64,000 bases of DNA from Streptomyces malaysiensis subsp. samsunensis (GCF_024519315.1 NZ_JANIIC010000013.1:108594-172593), one strand, 5' to 3'; positions 50,994 through 60,550 are shown, counted from the stretch's first letter. Notes: generated by a model not told the origin, from the letters alone. Numbers and translations are program-made.

Positions 50994-52471
50994 CGTTCTC
51001 CTTCCCTTCCGGCCGCGGTTCCGCGGCCCAGGAGCGCGTCGACCGCGAGGCCGAGCCTCCGCTGAGCGTCCCGTGTCCGGCCGCGGTGGACGGCGAGCCG
51101 TCGCCCATGGGCGGTGAGCCGCTCCCGCAGGACGCCCACGGCCGTGTCGCACTCGCCGGGGCCGCCGCCCCGGTCATGTGCCTCGACGACATCACGCAGG
51201 GAGGGCAGTTCGGCGGCCGTGCCGCCGGAGACCCCGTCGGGTAGGTCGATCTTGCCGAGTTCCGTCGCCCCGCTCTCGATCGCCTCGCGGACGGCGGCGC
51301 CCACGATGTGGTGGGCCGTGCGGAACGGAACCCCCTGTGCGACCAGGCGGTTGGCGATCACGGTGGCGGTCACGAAGCTCTCCGACGTACGCCGCTCCAT
51401 CCGCTCCACCATCGGACGGGCGCCACTGACGAGCACCTGGGCGAGGAGGACGGAGTCGCGTATCGCGGCCAGCGCGGGCCAGGCCGGGGCCACCGCCTCG
51501 GTGCCGACCTCGATGGAGTTCGTGAACGGCGCCGACTTCATGGCGGAGGCGGAGGCCGTCCAGGCGCCGATGGCCGCGCCCGCCTTGGCCTTGACGTGTT
51601 CCAGCAGGAACGCGTTGCGCTTCTGGGGCATGGCCGAACTGCCGCCGACGAGCCGCTCGGGGAACTCGATCAGCCCGAACTCCTGGGTGCTCCACAGCTG
51701 GAGGTCGGTGGCGAGCCGGCTCAGCGTCACCCCGGCCGAGGACGCGGCGGCGAGCGTGCGCAGCAGCGTGTCCCGTGCGGCCACCGCGTCGATCGCGTGC
51801 AGCGGTGGACCGGCGAACCCCAGCAGGGCGGCGGTGCGCGCCGGTTCGATGGGCAGGTCGGTCCCGGACACCGCCCCGGCGCCCAGCGGGCAGCGGTCCA
51901 GCTCGTCCAGCGCCTGGCGCAGCGCGGTGATGTCGCGGTCCAGCGCGGTGGCGATCCCGCACAGGTAGTAGCCGTAACTGACCGGCATGGCCGGCTGGAA
52001 GTGGGTGTAGACGGGCATCACCACGTCGCGGTGGGCGCGGGCCCGGGAGAGCAGGACCGCCTGAAGCCTCAGCACCTCGCCGAGCAGATCGGTCAGTTCG
52101 GCGCGTAGCCGCATCGCGGTGACGGTGGCCTTGATGTCGTTGCGGGAGCGTCCGGTGTGCAGTTTTCCGCCCACGTCGGCGCCGAGTTCGGCCACGAGAT
52201 GGCCTTCGTACATCAAGTACAGGCCGCGCGGTGCCGGCAGCCCGTGCAAGCTGCCGAAGCCTTCCGCCCGCAGCCGTGTGATGCGCTCCAGGAGCGCGGT
52301 GGCCGTGTCGGCGGGCAGCAGTCCGCACTCGGTGAGCATGACCACGTGTGCCATGTCGATGGTGCTGATGGGCTCCAGTTCCCCGCGGATGGCACCGGGA
52401 TCCGGTTCCCCGTAGACGACGCGGCGGGTGCGCGGGCCGAGGGTGCGGGTGAGCCGTCCGGTGGAGCTCAC
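50990..52471 (-). CDS. Argininosuccinate-lyase-like enzyme of the diamino-acid pathway (DabB-like)
   Basis: This 493-aa protein belongs to the aspartase/fumarase superfamily, argininosuccinate lyase branch: HTGRSRNDI, YTHFQPAMPVSYG and the signature GSSAMPQKRN. GTG 52471 overlaps the upstream stop codon (GTGA). It is unlikely to serve arginine synthesis, since it lies inside the lipopeptide cluster between a cysteine-synthase-like gene and an ATP-grasp gene. A logical role is to release a diamino acid by eliminating fumarate from an N-linked aspartate adduct. Argininosuccinate-lyase homologues have been implicated in diaminobutyrate supply for friulimicin and pacidamycin. Confidence 0.87.
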   Translation of the reverse strand: MSSTGRLTRTLGPRTRRVVYGEPDPGAIRGELEPISTIDMAHVVMLTECGLLPADTATALLERITRLRAEGFGSLHGLPAPRGLYLMYEGHLVAELGADVGGKLHTGRSRNDIKATVTAMRLRAELTDLLGEVLRLQAVLLSRARAHRDVVMPVYTHFQPAMPVSYGYYLCGIATALDRDITALRQALDELDRCPLGAGAVSGTDLPIEPARTAALLGFAGPPLHAIDAVAARDTLLRTLAAASSAGVTLSRLATDLQLWSTQEFGLIEFPERLVGGSSAMPQKRNAFLLEHVKAKAGAAIGAWTASASAMKSAPFTNSIEVGTEAVAPAWPALAAIRDSVLLAQVLVSGARPMVERMERRTSESFVTATVIANRLVAQGVPFRTAHHIVGAAVREAIESGATELGKIDLPDGVSGGTAAELPSLRDVVEAHDRGGGPGECDTAVGVLRERLTAHGRRLAVHRGRTRDAQRRLGLAVDALLGRGTAAGREGER

Positions 52472-53541
52472 GACAGGGCCCGCTCGGCGAGGGGGTGCGT
52501 CACCCTGGGCACGACGCCGGGCACCTCCTCGTAGGAGCGGCGGCCCCATACGAGCCGGGTCCAGCGGTCACCGGCCTCGGCGGGGGAGGCGACGGTCACC
52601 GGCTCGGCGGGACGCTCGGCGAGCACATGGCCGTTGGCGGCGAGCCACGCGTCGTCGTAGACGGTGGCCTGGTAGCGGTACCCCTCGTCGGGCAGCATCA
52701 CCACACACAGCCCGTCCGGGTTCTTCGCCGCCCACCACTGGGCGACCAGATGGGCGGCGCCGCTGGTCGGGCCCTGGAAGAGGGCGGATTCGGCGTGCAG
52801 GGCCCGGGTCTGGGCGTATGCCTCGGTCGCGTTGCACCAGTGGATCTCGTCGAAGAGGGTGTGGTCGAGGTTGGCGGGCCACAGGCTGTTGCCCAGGCCG
52901 CGCAGCGAGCGGGGCCCGTCGGGCTGGCCGAACAGCACACTGCGGTGGCTGTCGACGCCGATGACCTGGGTGTGCGGACTGTATTCACGCAGGCCGCCCC
53001 CGGTGCCACACATCGATCCGGCGGTGCCGACGGTGCCCACCAGGCAGTCGACGGTGCCGAAGGTGCGCACCAGCTGGTCGGCCACCACATGGTACGAGCG
53101 GGCGTTGTCCGGGTTGTTGTACTGCTCGGGGCAGAAGGTGGACGGCAGCGAGGCGCGGATCTCCGCGACCTTGGTCAGCCGGGCTCCCTGGTATCCGCCG
53201 ACCGGCGCGGGCTCCAGGCACATCTCCACCTTGGCGCCGAGGTCGGTCAGTCTTCGGTAGAGGTTGTCGTCGATCGCGGGGTCGCTCACCAGGACCAGCT
53301 CACGCTCCATCAGCGCCGCCTGCATCGCGAGGGCGAGTCCGAAGGTGCCCGAGGTGGTTTCGACGATCACGGTGTCCTCGGTCAGCTCGCCGCGCTGTAA
53401 CGCGCGGCGCAGGATGTACTGGGCGGGCACCAGTTTCATCAGGGTGAAGACCGCGCCGTACAGATTGGGGCCGAGCCGGATGAGGCGTGGCAGCATCTGG
53501 GCGTCGGTGATGGAGCGGTACGTCAGGGTGGACAGCGGCAT
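52468..53541 (-). CDS. PLP-dependent cysteine-synthase-like (SbnA/DabA-like) beta-replacement enzyme
   Basis: This 357-aa member of fold-type II PLP enzymes has a candidate Schiff-base Lys at K36 (TLMKLVPAQ aligns with the SVKDR region by length), a TSGTFGLALA loop in place of TSGNTG, a glycine-rich phosphate loop GTVGTAGSMCG, and a C-terminal VVMLPDEGYRY. GAGGAG supports ATG 53541. SbnA joins O-phosphoserine with glutamate on the way to 2,3-diaminopropionate. Here the partner lyase suggests aspartate as nitrogen donor, with O-phosphoserine or O-phosphothreonine as acceptor (giving Dap or 2,3-Dab). No SbnB-like dehydrogenase is present. The donor and acceptor are inference. Confidence 0.86.
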   Translation of the reverse strand: MPLSTLTYRSITDAQMLPRLIRLGPNLYGAVFTLMKLVPAQYILRRALQRGELTEDTVIVETTSGTFGLALAMQAALMERELVLVSDPAIDDNLYRRLTDLGAKVEMCLEPAPVGGYQGARLTKVAEIRASLPSTFCPEQYNNPDNARSYHVVADQLVRTFGTVDCLVGTVGTAGSMCGTGGGLREYSPHTQVIGVDSHRSVLFGQPDGPRSLRGLGNSLWPANLDHTLFDEIHWCNATEAYAQTRALHAESALFQGPTSGAAHLVAQWWAAKNPDGLCVVMLPDEGYRYQATVYDDAWLAANGHVLAERPAEPVTVASPAEAGDRWTRLVWGRRSYEEVPGVVPRVTHPLAERALS

Positions 53542-53644
53542 GGAGACTCCTCGGAGTCCGGGGGCGGGCCATGGATCCGGGATCCGGTGGGCGCCCCGCG
53601 GGGTTCGTGTGGCATGGCCTGTCGGCCGGGGCACGGGAACGGAA

Positions 53645-54598
<954 letters not shown>

Positions 54599-54653
54599 CG
54601 GATGTCATTCCTCGCAGGGAGTGGATCGGGCAATGCAGTGAGAGGCTGGGATG

Positions 54654-54683
54654 TTCCTACATTCACCGCTCATTCCCCTGCAA
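54654..54683 (-). promoter_or_regulatory. Probable sigma70-type promoter for the ABC ATPase/diamino-acid operon
   Basis: On the minus strand, TTGCAG (54683-54678) and TAGGAA (54659-54654) are spaced 18 bp apart, close to the Streptomyces vegetative consensus. They lie about 55 bp upstream of the ABC ATPase start. The 168-bp space between the regulator and ATPase genes otherwise shows no gene. Confidence 0.5.
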
Positions 54684-54767
54684 GGCCCATACAACAAGTT
54701 GCCAGACGATGCGGGGAGGTTCAGGAGAGTCGACTCGTCCTGACAGGTTCTGACCGCGGTCTGGTGA

Positions 54768-55628
54768 TTACGCGGGTTGCGAGTCCTCATCGTCGGCGGC
54801 GTCCACATAGGGCAGCAGACCCAGCTCCACCGCGCGGGCACCGGCCTGAAAGCGAGAATGCGCGCCGAGTTCACGCGTTATTTCGGCCACGTTCCTTCGA
54901 TAGGTGCGGACCGACATGCCGATTTCCCGTGCGGCGGCTTCGTCCGTACGCCCCGAACTCAGCGCCATGAGTATCCGCCGGGCCATGACGCTGCGGGTCC
55001 GGCCGCTGAGGCGGCGGTGGTCCTCGAGCGCCGCGCTGCCGTTCCAGGAGATCGTGAACAGGGTGCGCAGATTGCGCAGCACGGCCGGCGCCCGCACCAG
55101 CACCGCCTCGCGCGAGAGTTTGTCCGAACCGGACCACACCACACCCACCGAGCCATCGGCGAGCACCATTTCGTGCAGGGGTGCCCCGACGAGCCTGACG
55201 TCGACCCCCGACGCCTGCTTGTCCAGGCATTTCAGCAGGTACCGCTCGTCCATCAGCCCCACCCGCCCCAGCAGGCGCACATCGACCCCCCGGGCGACGG
55301 CCCTGCCCAGCCGCGTGACCAGCCTGGGGGCCCGCTGGTCGTCGCCACCGGCGAATACCACGGAGAGGCTCTGCTGCGCCGACTCGATGACGTGCTCGGC
55401 GGCGTCCACGCCTTCCTCCGGCTCCATCTCGGTCAGGAGCCGTTCCTCGCTGCGATGGCGGTCGACGGCCGACTTGACGAGCCGGCCGGCCTCCAGAAGC
55501 ATACGTTCTATCTCTCCGCTGAAGACTCCGCCACTCGTTCTTAACGGTGTGATATCAGCGTCTGGTTCGGAATCCGAACCGGTGGAATTGTCGGCGATGA
55601 TGAACACGTCATTGCAAGAGCTTGGCAC
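54768..55628 (-). CDS. LuxR-type pathway regulator with TTA codon
   Basis: This 286-aa protein has a C-terminal LuxR-type helix-turn-helix (about 215-275: ILMALSSGRTDEAAAREIGMSVRTYRRNVAEI is split here as ILMALSSGRTDE then AAAREIGMSVRTYRRNVAEI). The N-terminal half resembles the PLD/TrmB-like effector domain seen in stand-alone Streptomyces LuxR regulators, with no receiver Asp pattern. GTG 55628 has an AGGGGG site. Leu29 is encoded by TTA (55544-55542), the rare bldA-dependent codon, so translation should be delayed until development. It lies just upstream of the export/diamino-acid operon and is the only regulator inside the cluster part of the window. Confidence 0.87.
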   Translation of the reverse strand: MPSSCNDVFIIADNSTGSDSEPDADITPLRTSGGVFSGEIERMLLEAGRLVKSAVDRHRSEERLLTEMEPEEGVDAAEHVIESAQQSLSVVFAGGDDQRAPRLVTRLGRAVARGVDVRLLGRVGLMDERYLLKCLDKQASGVDVRLVGAPLHEMVLADGSVGVVWSGSDKLSREAVLVRAPAVLRNLRTLFTISWNGSAALEDHRRLSGRTRSVMARRILMALSSGRTDEAAAREIGMSVRTYRRNVAEITRELGAHSRFQAGARAVELGLLPYVDAADDEDSQPA

Positions 55629-55835
55629 AGTTCCCCCTGATGCTTGGGATTACGTCCTAAACCCGGCGTTGATCGTCGAAAGGAAGGGTTGCGACTCACG
55701 AGTGCGCCATGGGATCAAGGCAGCTCAAGGAGAAAAGAGGGCTTGCCGCTCGCCCACACCGCCCGCGCTCGGAACGTGGCTCGCCATTCCCATGGGCACC
55801 TCGCCTCCAGCGGACAAAGACGTAGCGGTCGCACC

Positions 55836-55863
55836 TTGACCGTCCATAGCGCTGGACTATACC
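55836..55863 (+). promoter_or_regulatory. Plus-strand sigma70-like promoter without an annotated gene
   Basis: TTGACC and TATACC have 16-bp spacing, and TATACCTAT is AT-rich for this genome. Downstream there is no clear gene on this strand before the hairpin at 56011-56048, so it could drive a short RNA of about 180 nt. The alternative is a chance match. Confidence 0.35.
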
Positions 55864-56010
55864 TATCCGCCCCAGCGCGGAGAATGGTCGAACCCCTAAA
55901 GACAATGGGGGAAACCTCATTGCAAGGTGTGGATTCACGCCCCTCGGACAACGGGGAACCCGCACCCCGGAACGCCACCCGGGGGACCGGTGGCAGGGCC
56001 GTGGACCGAC

Positions 56011-56048
56011 GAGTTCCGGCGGCTCCCTGGAGGAAACCGCCGGAACTC
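56011..56048. terminator. 12-bp perfect hairpin after the acid phosphatase gene
   Basis: GAGTTCCGGCGG (56011-56022) pairs with CCGCCGGAACTC (56037-56048) across a 14-nt loop. It lies 12 bp beyond the acid phosphatase stop codon on the minus strand. It would work in both directions. Confidence 0.8.
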
Positions 56049-56059
56049 ACAATTCCGAT

Positions 56060-56695
56060 TCAGGACAACTGACCGTCGTAGTCAGGCAGTTTGAACGTGC
56101 GCTCGGCATGCCCGCCAACAAGATCGCTTTCATTGTTCCCAATGTTGGCGATGATGGTGTAACGGAGGGACTCGATCTCCGCCCGCTTCGCCGTCTTGTA
56201 CTCGGCCGGGTCACCGAGGACGTCCCCCAGCGACCGCTGGTACAGGCCGGTGATGGGGTAGCCGACATGCACCAGGTTGCCCCGGGTCACCTGCTCGAGG
56301 AGGTCCGGGCGCGCGGTGATGAAGAAGATGCCCACTCCGCGCTCGCTCGCGTAGCGGGTGAGCTCCAGGACCCGCCCGACGGCGGGAGTCGGCGGGAACC
56401 ACTGGAAGTAGGTCTCCAGCGAGGTGTTGTCGATGTCGAGGACGATCGCCTGCTTCTGTCCCCCACCGTCCTGGATGCGCTGCTGGATGTAGGGAAGGGC
56501 CTGGTCGATCACCTTGTCGACATCGCTCTTCCACGTCTCATAGTCGACGGCCGCGGCGGCGCTGGGGGCCCCGACCGCCGTGGTACGCGCCCGATCCGCG
56601 TCGAGGGCCTGGGCGTCCACCGTCCCCGCCAGCCCCAGCAGAGCCGCCGTGGCGACAACCGCTCCCGCCCGCGCCTTCCGTAAGACCGCTCTCAT
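56060..56695 (-). CDS. Secreted HAD-family (subfamily IIIB) acid phosphatase
   Basis: This 211-aa protein has a signal-peptide-like N-terminus (RKAR, then AGAVVATAALLGLAGTVDAQA). It carries HAD motifs: DIDNTSLET (nucleophile D87, acid/base D89), FITARPD, a Lys in EYKTAKRAEIE, and NIGNNESDLVGG. It should hydrolyse phosphate monoesters outside the membrane. GGAGGAAG supports ATG 56695. It stands alone with its own terminator and is probably flanking chromosome rather than part of the lipopeptide pathway. Confidence 0.92.
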   Translation of the reverse strand: MRAVLRKARAGAVVATAALLGLAGTVDAQALDADRARTTAVGAPSAAAAVDYETWKSDVDKVIDQALPYIQQRIQDGGGQKQAIVLDIDNTSLETYFQWFPPTPAVGRVLELTRYASERGVGIFFITARPDLLEQVTRGNLVHVGYPITGLYQRSLGDVLGDPAEYKTAKRAEIESLRYTIIANIGNNESDLVGGHAERTFKLPDYDGQLS

Positions 56696-56966
56696 GGTCG
56701 CTTCCTCCGTTTCGTCAGCCGTGGCCGGCGGCCACGATTCGGCTCGAAGCTAAGGCCGCCACCGACGCTTCGGCGAGCCCCTGGCCACAACCGGAGCGAG
56801 GGGCTCTGACCGCACAGGGGAGCCGAGAACGCAACCGCGCGCTTCTCGCCGGACCGGCCGAAATCATGGCAAGTAGCTGCCACCGGGCATGAGGCGTGGA
56901 GGGTGGATTAGAGTAGAAAATGTCATCGCGCGGTTGTCCGTCAAGGTCGATGAACGGATCGAAGCC

Positions 56967-57284
56967 ATGACCAGAGCGACCAAGACACCCCCTCCCACCA
57001 GCGCGTCCTCCCGCGCGTCGGCTCCGGCCACGAATAGGTCGCGCGGCCCCCGCGCCGCGGCCGAGCACATCTCCGAGCGCCATTCGGTGACCGTCCAGTT
57101 CGATGGGCGGCGAGTGGAGCTGCCCTCGCAGGAACTGTGGTTCCTCGCGGGCCTCGGTGCCATCGCCGCCGTCGGGATCCTCGACTGGCCGGTCGCGGCG
57201 GCCATAGCGATCGGGCACTGGCTGTCCCACAGCCAGCACGGCCAGGCGTTGCGCGAGTTCGGAGAGGCCCTGGAAGAGGCATGA
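56967..57284 (+). CDS. Small membrane protein, function unknown
   Basis: This 105-aa protein has a Ser/Pro/Arg-rich N-terminus, a VTVQFDGRRVELPSQELWFLAG segment and one or two hydrophobic helices (GLGAIAAVGILDWPVAAAIAIGHW split at the Asp-Trp-Pro turn). The ATG at 56967 is the likelier start; ATG 56889 in frame lacks a ribosome site. Its stop codon overlaps the DUF427 start codon as ATGA, which supports it being a real gene. I do not recognise the family with certainty. Confidence 0.6.
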   Translation: MTRATKTPPPTSASSRASAPATNRSRGPRAAAEHISERHSVTVQFDGRRVELPSQELWFLAGLGAIAAVGILDWPVAAAIAIGHWLSHSQHGQALREFGEALEEA

Positions 57285-58081
57285 CACAGTACACACCGGA
57301 CTATCCGGCGATGATCGTTCCGGCCGGGCATGTGGAGCCCGTACCGCGCCGCATCCGTGGCTATGTGGCCGGCCGCCCCGTCTTCGACACGGTGCGGGCA
57401 CGCTATCTGTGGCTCTGGCCGGGCTATCCGCAGTACTGCGTGCCCCGCGACGACATCGCCGAGGGGGCGCTCGTCGACGAGGGCCGGAGCCTGACGCTGA
57501 AAGTCGGCGGAGCACGCCGCCAGACCCTCCAGGTGGGGTCGGTCACCCGCCCGGGCGCGGCCTGGGAGTGGGGCGAGGACGCGCCCGCCGGTGTCGTCGG
57601 CTGCGTCAGCTTCCGGTGGGAGGCCATCGACGCCTGGTTCGAGGAGGACGAGCAGGTGTTCGTCCACCCCCGCAGCCCGTACACCCGCGTCGACGCGCTC
57701 CGGTCCGGCCGCGGCGTCCGCGTCGAGCTGGACGGCACCGTGCTCGCCGACGCCCCGAGCTCGGTGATGGTGCTGGAGACCGGGCTCCCGACCCGCTACT
57801 ACCTGGACCGGGTGTATCTCGACTGGACGCGCATGGCGCCCACCGACTCCGTCACCAGTTGCCCTTACAAGGGAACGACAAGCGGCTACTGGACCGTCCG
57901 GACCGACAAGGCCGAATACCCGGACCTCGCCTGGACATACGACTTCCCCACCCGGCAGGTGTCCCCCATCGCGGGGCTGGTCGCCTTCTACAACGAAAAG
58001 GTCGACCTCTACCTCGACGGACAGCCCCTTCCCCGGCCCGACCCGGTCAGCAGGGCGAACTGGGAGAAGGAACACCGATAG
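57281..58081 (+). CDS. DUF427 domain protein
   Basis: This 266-aa protein has two DUF427-like units. The first contains VFDTVRARYLWLWPGYPQYCVPRDDI. The second contains VRVELDGTVLADAPSSVMVLETGLPTRYYLDR, CPYKGTTSGYW, FPTRQVSPIAGLVAFYNEKVDLYLDG. These beta-rich domains have no firmly known reaction. ATG 57281 overlaps the preceding stop codon. It appears to be housekeeping-type flanking sequence. Confidence 0.88.
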   Translation: MTQYTPDYPAMIVPAGHVEPVPRRIRGYVAGRPVFDTVRARYLWLWPGYPQYCVPRDDIAEGALVDEGRSLTLKVGGARRQTLQVGSVTRPGAAWEWGEDAPAGVVGCVSFRWEAIDAWFEEDEQVFVHPRSPYTRVDALRSGRGVRVELDGTVLADAPSSVMVLETGLPTRYYLDRVYLDWTRMAPTDSVTSCPYKGTTSGYWTVRTDKAEYPDLAWTYDFPTRQVSPIAGLVAFYNEKVDLYLDGQPLPRPDPVSRANWEKEHR

Positions 58082-58252
58082 GCGGTAACGCCCCCTCGGT
58101 CGATCGCGCCCTGGGCCTCGGCCCGGGGCACACGTAGGGGTCTCACGGCGGGACTTGACGCCCCACCATGCGCACGGTCATGGCCCGGCAGGCCGACTTC
58201 TACGGGGCCCACCGGGACGACCGCCCCCTCGACGGCTGAGTCGGGATCGCGT

Positions 58253-58290
58253 GGTGGCTCCGTCCTCACGGCTGTGGGGACGGAGCCACC
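58253..58290. terminator. 13-bp hairpin downstream of the DUF427 gene
   Basis: GGTGGCTCCGTCC (58253-58265) pairs with GGACGGAGCCACC (58278-58290), loop 12 nt. It follows the plus-strand DUF427 gene. From the other side it also ends the decayed AbgT frame, whose stop codon (58266-58268) lies in the loop. Confidence 0.75.
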
Positions 58291-58320
58291 GTGCGATCGG
58301 GGTGCGTCATATGACGCCGA

Positions 58321-58505
58321 TGGGCTTCCGGTTCGTATTCACGGACCATCGCCAGGACGAGGAGGAGATACGGGTTCATCGGGGTGATGGCACCGGTCGC
58401 GGAGTCACCGATGCGGAAGGCCGCCTGGCTGAGCGCCGGGCTCATGTCCATCAGCATGAAGGCCGGGATGAAGACGGGGCCGACCAGGGACCACAGGGCG
58501 GATCC
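58321..58505 (-). pseudogene. C-terminal remnant of an AbgT-family transporter
   Basis: About 62 codons read SALWSLVGPVFIPAFMLM..., then SPALSQAAFRIGDSATGAITPMNPYLLLVLAMVREYEPEA (quoted in part: AAFRIGDSATGAITPMNPY). This is the conserved final transmembrane region of AbgT (p-aminobenzoyl-glutamate) transporters. The rest of the transporter, about 450 residues, is missing upstream; that space is taken by the divergent O-antigen-ligase-like gene. It is a leftover fragment, not a gene. Confidence 0.7.
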
Positions 58506-58637
58506 GGATCGGTCCGCGTCGGGATCGCGGCCGCCGCGCCGGACGTGGGCGGCGCGGCACACCGGACGTGAAGGCGCTGTCCGGTGTTCGTGTGTGTGCC
58601 ATCTGCCGGTACCCGTGGCCGGACACGCTGGGGCGCC

Positions 58638-59912
58638 ATGGCACCTGTGCGCGCGACAGTTCAGGCCGTTCCGCTGGTGGCTACGGCCATCGTCATGCTC
58701 GACGCGGCCACCGACTTCTTCCCGGACGCCCCGCTGGTCGGTGTCATCACACCGGTGCGCCTCGCGGTGCTGGCGGGGCTGGTGGCGACGGCGGTGACGG
58801 CCCCCAGGCTCGCCACCTTCCGCACCCGGCTCGACCCCGCCATCGCGCTGCTCCTCCTCGGTGCCGTCGCCACCACCTATGTCGGCGGGCACCCCGACCC
58901 GCCGTTGCGCGCGCTGATCACCACCCTCGCCACCTTCTATCTGGTGGTCGGGGTGCGGCGGGCGCAGCCCGACTCCTGGCGGGCGGTGGCCCTGCTCGCG
59001 CTGGCCGCGGTGACGGCCGCGGCCACCGCGGCGTTCTCCCAGGTGACCAATGAGGTGCCGACCGGCTTCTGCCGCACCGGGCTCTTCACCGACGTCGACT
59101 GCGACAGCGGCGGTTCCGGTGCGATGATCCGCGCCACGGGCACCTTCGCCAACCCCAATCTGCTCGCCGCGTTCCTGGTGCTGCTCACTCCGTTCGCCCT
59201 GCTGGCAGCGGTGACGGTCGCCGAACGCACCGCCCGCGTCGCCGTCGTGAGCGTGGGCCTCCTCGCGTACGGCGCGGTGCTGACCACCTTCTCCCGGGCG
59301 GGCTGCGTCGCGGCGGCCGCCGGACTGCTGGTGCTCGGCGGCGCGTACTGGCTCGCGCCCCGCCTCGGCCGGTGGGGTGTGCGGACGCTGACGACGGTGG
59401 GGCTGGCCGGGCTGGTGGCCGTGACGGTGGCGCTGTGGGTGGTGTCGCGAGCCGGTGACGCGCTGGGCGTCCGGGGCCAGGCGTGGAAGGCGGCCGTGGA
59501 CCTCGCCATGGACCATCCGCTCGGCATCGGTCTCGGCCGGGCCGGGGACGCCGTCTCCGCCGCCGTGCCCGGCGGCAGGACGTTCGTCCACGCGCACAAC
59601 ATGTGGCTGAACTGGCTGACCGAAGCGGGGGTGGCCGGTCTGCTCGGCATGGTGCTGGTGACCGTGATCGCCGTGGCCTCGGCGGTCCGCGCCGCCCGGG
59701 AGAAATCCGTGGCCGGGGTCGTCGGGCTCGCCGCCCTGACGGGGTTCTTCCTCGCGGCCACGGTGGACCACCCGGCCAATCTGGACCGGATCGCCATGCT
59801 CTTCTGGCTGGTCCTCGGCCTCGTCGTGGCCGAAGTCCCGGGCGGTTGGCGGGAGTCCGGGGCGCCCGCCAGGGCCACCGGCCGGTCGGGCCGCCGCGCG
59901 CGGCGCCACTGA
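58638..59912 (+). CDS. O-antigen ligase-like polytopic membrane protein
   Basis: This 424-aa protein has about ten hydrophobic segments and the O-antigen ligase (WaaL/Wzy-C) features ATGTFANPNLLAAF near residue 165, TTFSRAG, and a large loop ending HAHNMWLNWLTEAG with the conserved His. It probably joins or polymerises an undecaprenyl-linked glycan at the cell surface. ATG 58638 was chosen (weak GGGG site); a start 18 codons upstream is possible. No glycosyltransferase genes lie nearby, so its glycan is unknown. Confidence 0.85.
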   Translation: MAPVRATVQAVPLVATAIVMLDAATDFFPDAPLVGVITPVRLAVLAGLVATAVTAPRLATFRTRLDPAIALLLLGAVATTYVGGHPDPPLRALITTLATFYLVVGVRRAQPDSWRAVALLALAAVTAAATAAFSQVTNEVPTGFCRTGLFTDVDCDSGGSGAMIRATGTFANPNLLAAFLVLLTPFALLAAVTVAERTARVAVVSVGLLAYGAVLTTFSRAGCVAAAAGLLVLGGAYWLAPRLGRWGVRTLTTVGLAGLVAVTVALWVVSRAGDALGVRGQAWKAAVDLAMDHPLGIGLGRAGDAVSAAVPGGRTFVHAHNMWLNWLTEAGVAGLLGMVLVTVIAVASAVRAAREKSVAGVVGLAALTGFFLAATVDHPANLDRIAMLFWLVLGLVVAEVPGGWRESGAPARATGRSGRRARRH

Positions 59913-60063
59913 AGCGCTCCGCTGGAGGTGCCGCGATGCATCGTCGGCCATCCGCGGCGCCGTCTGTGGCTGGTCGCGCCCACGCGGCGGAGCCGCACAT
60001 CGACACAGCCCCGCGCCTCTCACTCGGAGCCGCCGCAGGAAACCGGCCGAACCCGGCCGCCAG

Positions 60064-60550
60064 GACTGGTTGTCCTGGCCCCACTACGACGGCGCGGCCG
60101 CGGGGTTCCGCGGCTACTGGTACCCGGTCACCTGGTCCAGCCAGGTCACGGGCAAGCCGCTGCCCTTCACCGTCTGCGGTGAGCGGATCGCGCTGATCCG
60201 CGACAACGGCACCGCGTACGCCCTGTACGACCGATGTCCGCACCGCGGTGTGCCGCTGTCGGAGGGCGATCAGCAGTTCCCGGGCACGGTCAGCTGCCCC
60301 GAGGAGCTGGTCGGCATCGCCTTCGTGATGGGCGGCCGGATCGAGCCGCGCGCCGGCGACTGGCGGTTCGCCTGCGAGAACGGCTTCGACGAGGGCCACG
60401 CCAAGTATCTGCACCGCACGTCCCTGTGGCGGCTGTTCAAGCCCATGCCGACCTGGAACATCACCCGGATCGTGCCGCGCGGCCGGTGGATCTACCGGGT
60501 GCGGGACGAGGTCCACTGGCACGCCGAGTTCCCCGGGGTGGGCCGCTGGT
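60064..60550 (+). pseudogene. Rieske non-haem iron oxygenase, internally deleted and truncated
   Basis: The frame begins DWLSWPHYDGAAAGFRGYWY without a start codon. It holds the first half of the Rieske site (CPHRGVPLSEGD), then reads GTVSCP directly into EELVGIAFVMGG. In intact enzymes CP is followed by YHGW and some 40-60 further residues, so the second Cys-X2-His pair was removed by an in-frame deletion at about 60300/60301. The mononuclear-iron segment follows (ENGFDEGHAKYLHR), and homology fades after HAEFPGVGRW, near 60550. It cannot bind its [2Fe-2S] cluster. Confidence 0.8.

Larger units (their letters stand above)
55629..56059. other. 431-bp intergenic region with promoter-like sites
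   Basis: No convincing gene. On the minus strand, TAGGAC (55659-55654) about 16 bp from TTTCGA may be the regulator promoter. On the plus strand, TTGACC (55836-55841) and TATACC (55858-55863) are 16 bp apart. A 62-codon plus-strand frame starts at 55884 with a GGAG placed too close, so I do not call it as a gene. The hairpin at 56011-56048 is listed separately. Confidence 0.6.

Noticed and set aside
50990..52471. Housekeeping argininosuccinate lyase (argH)
   Set aside because: No argG or other arginine genes nearby; coupled by GTGA overlaps to a cysteine-synthase-like and an ATP-grasp gene inside a lipopeptide cluster. A pathway-specific homologue is more likely.
55884..56072. 62-codon plus-strand gene between the regulator and acid phosphatase genes
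   Set aside because: The GGAG is only one base from the ATG, no family is recognised, and the perfect hairpin lies inside it. Kept only as a note in the intergenic entry.
58506..60023. Long minus-strand frame upstream of the AbgT remnant
   Set aside because: Only the last about 62 codons resemble a protein family; the rest is antisense to the O-antigen-ligase-like gene and of low complexity.
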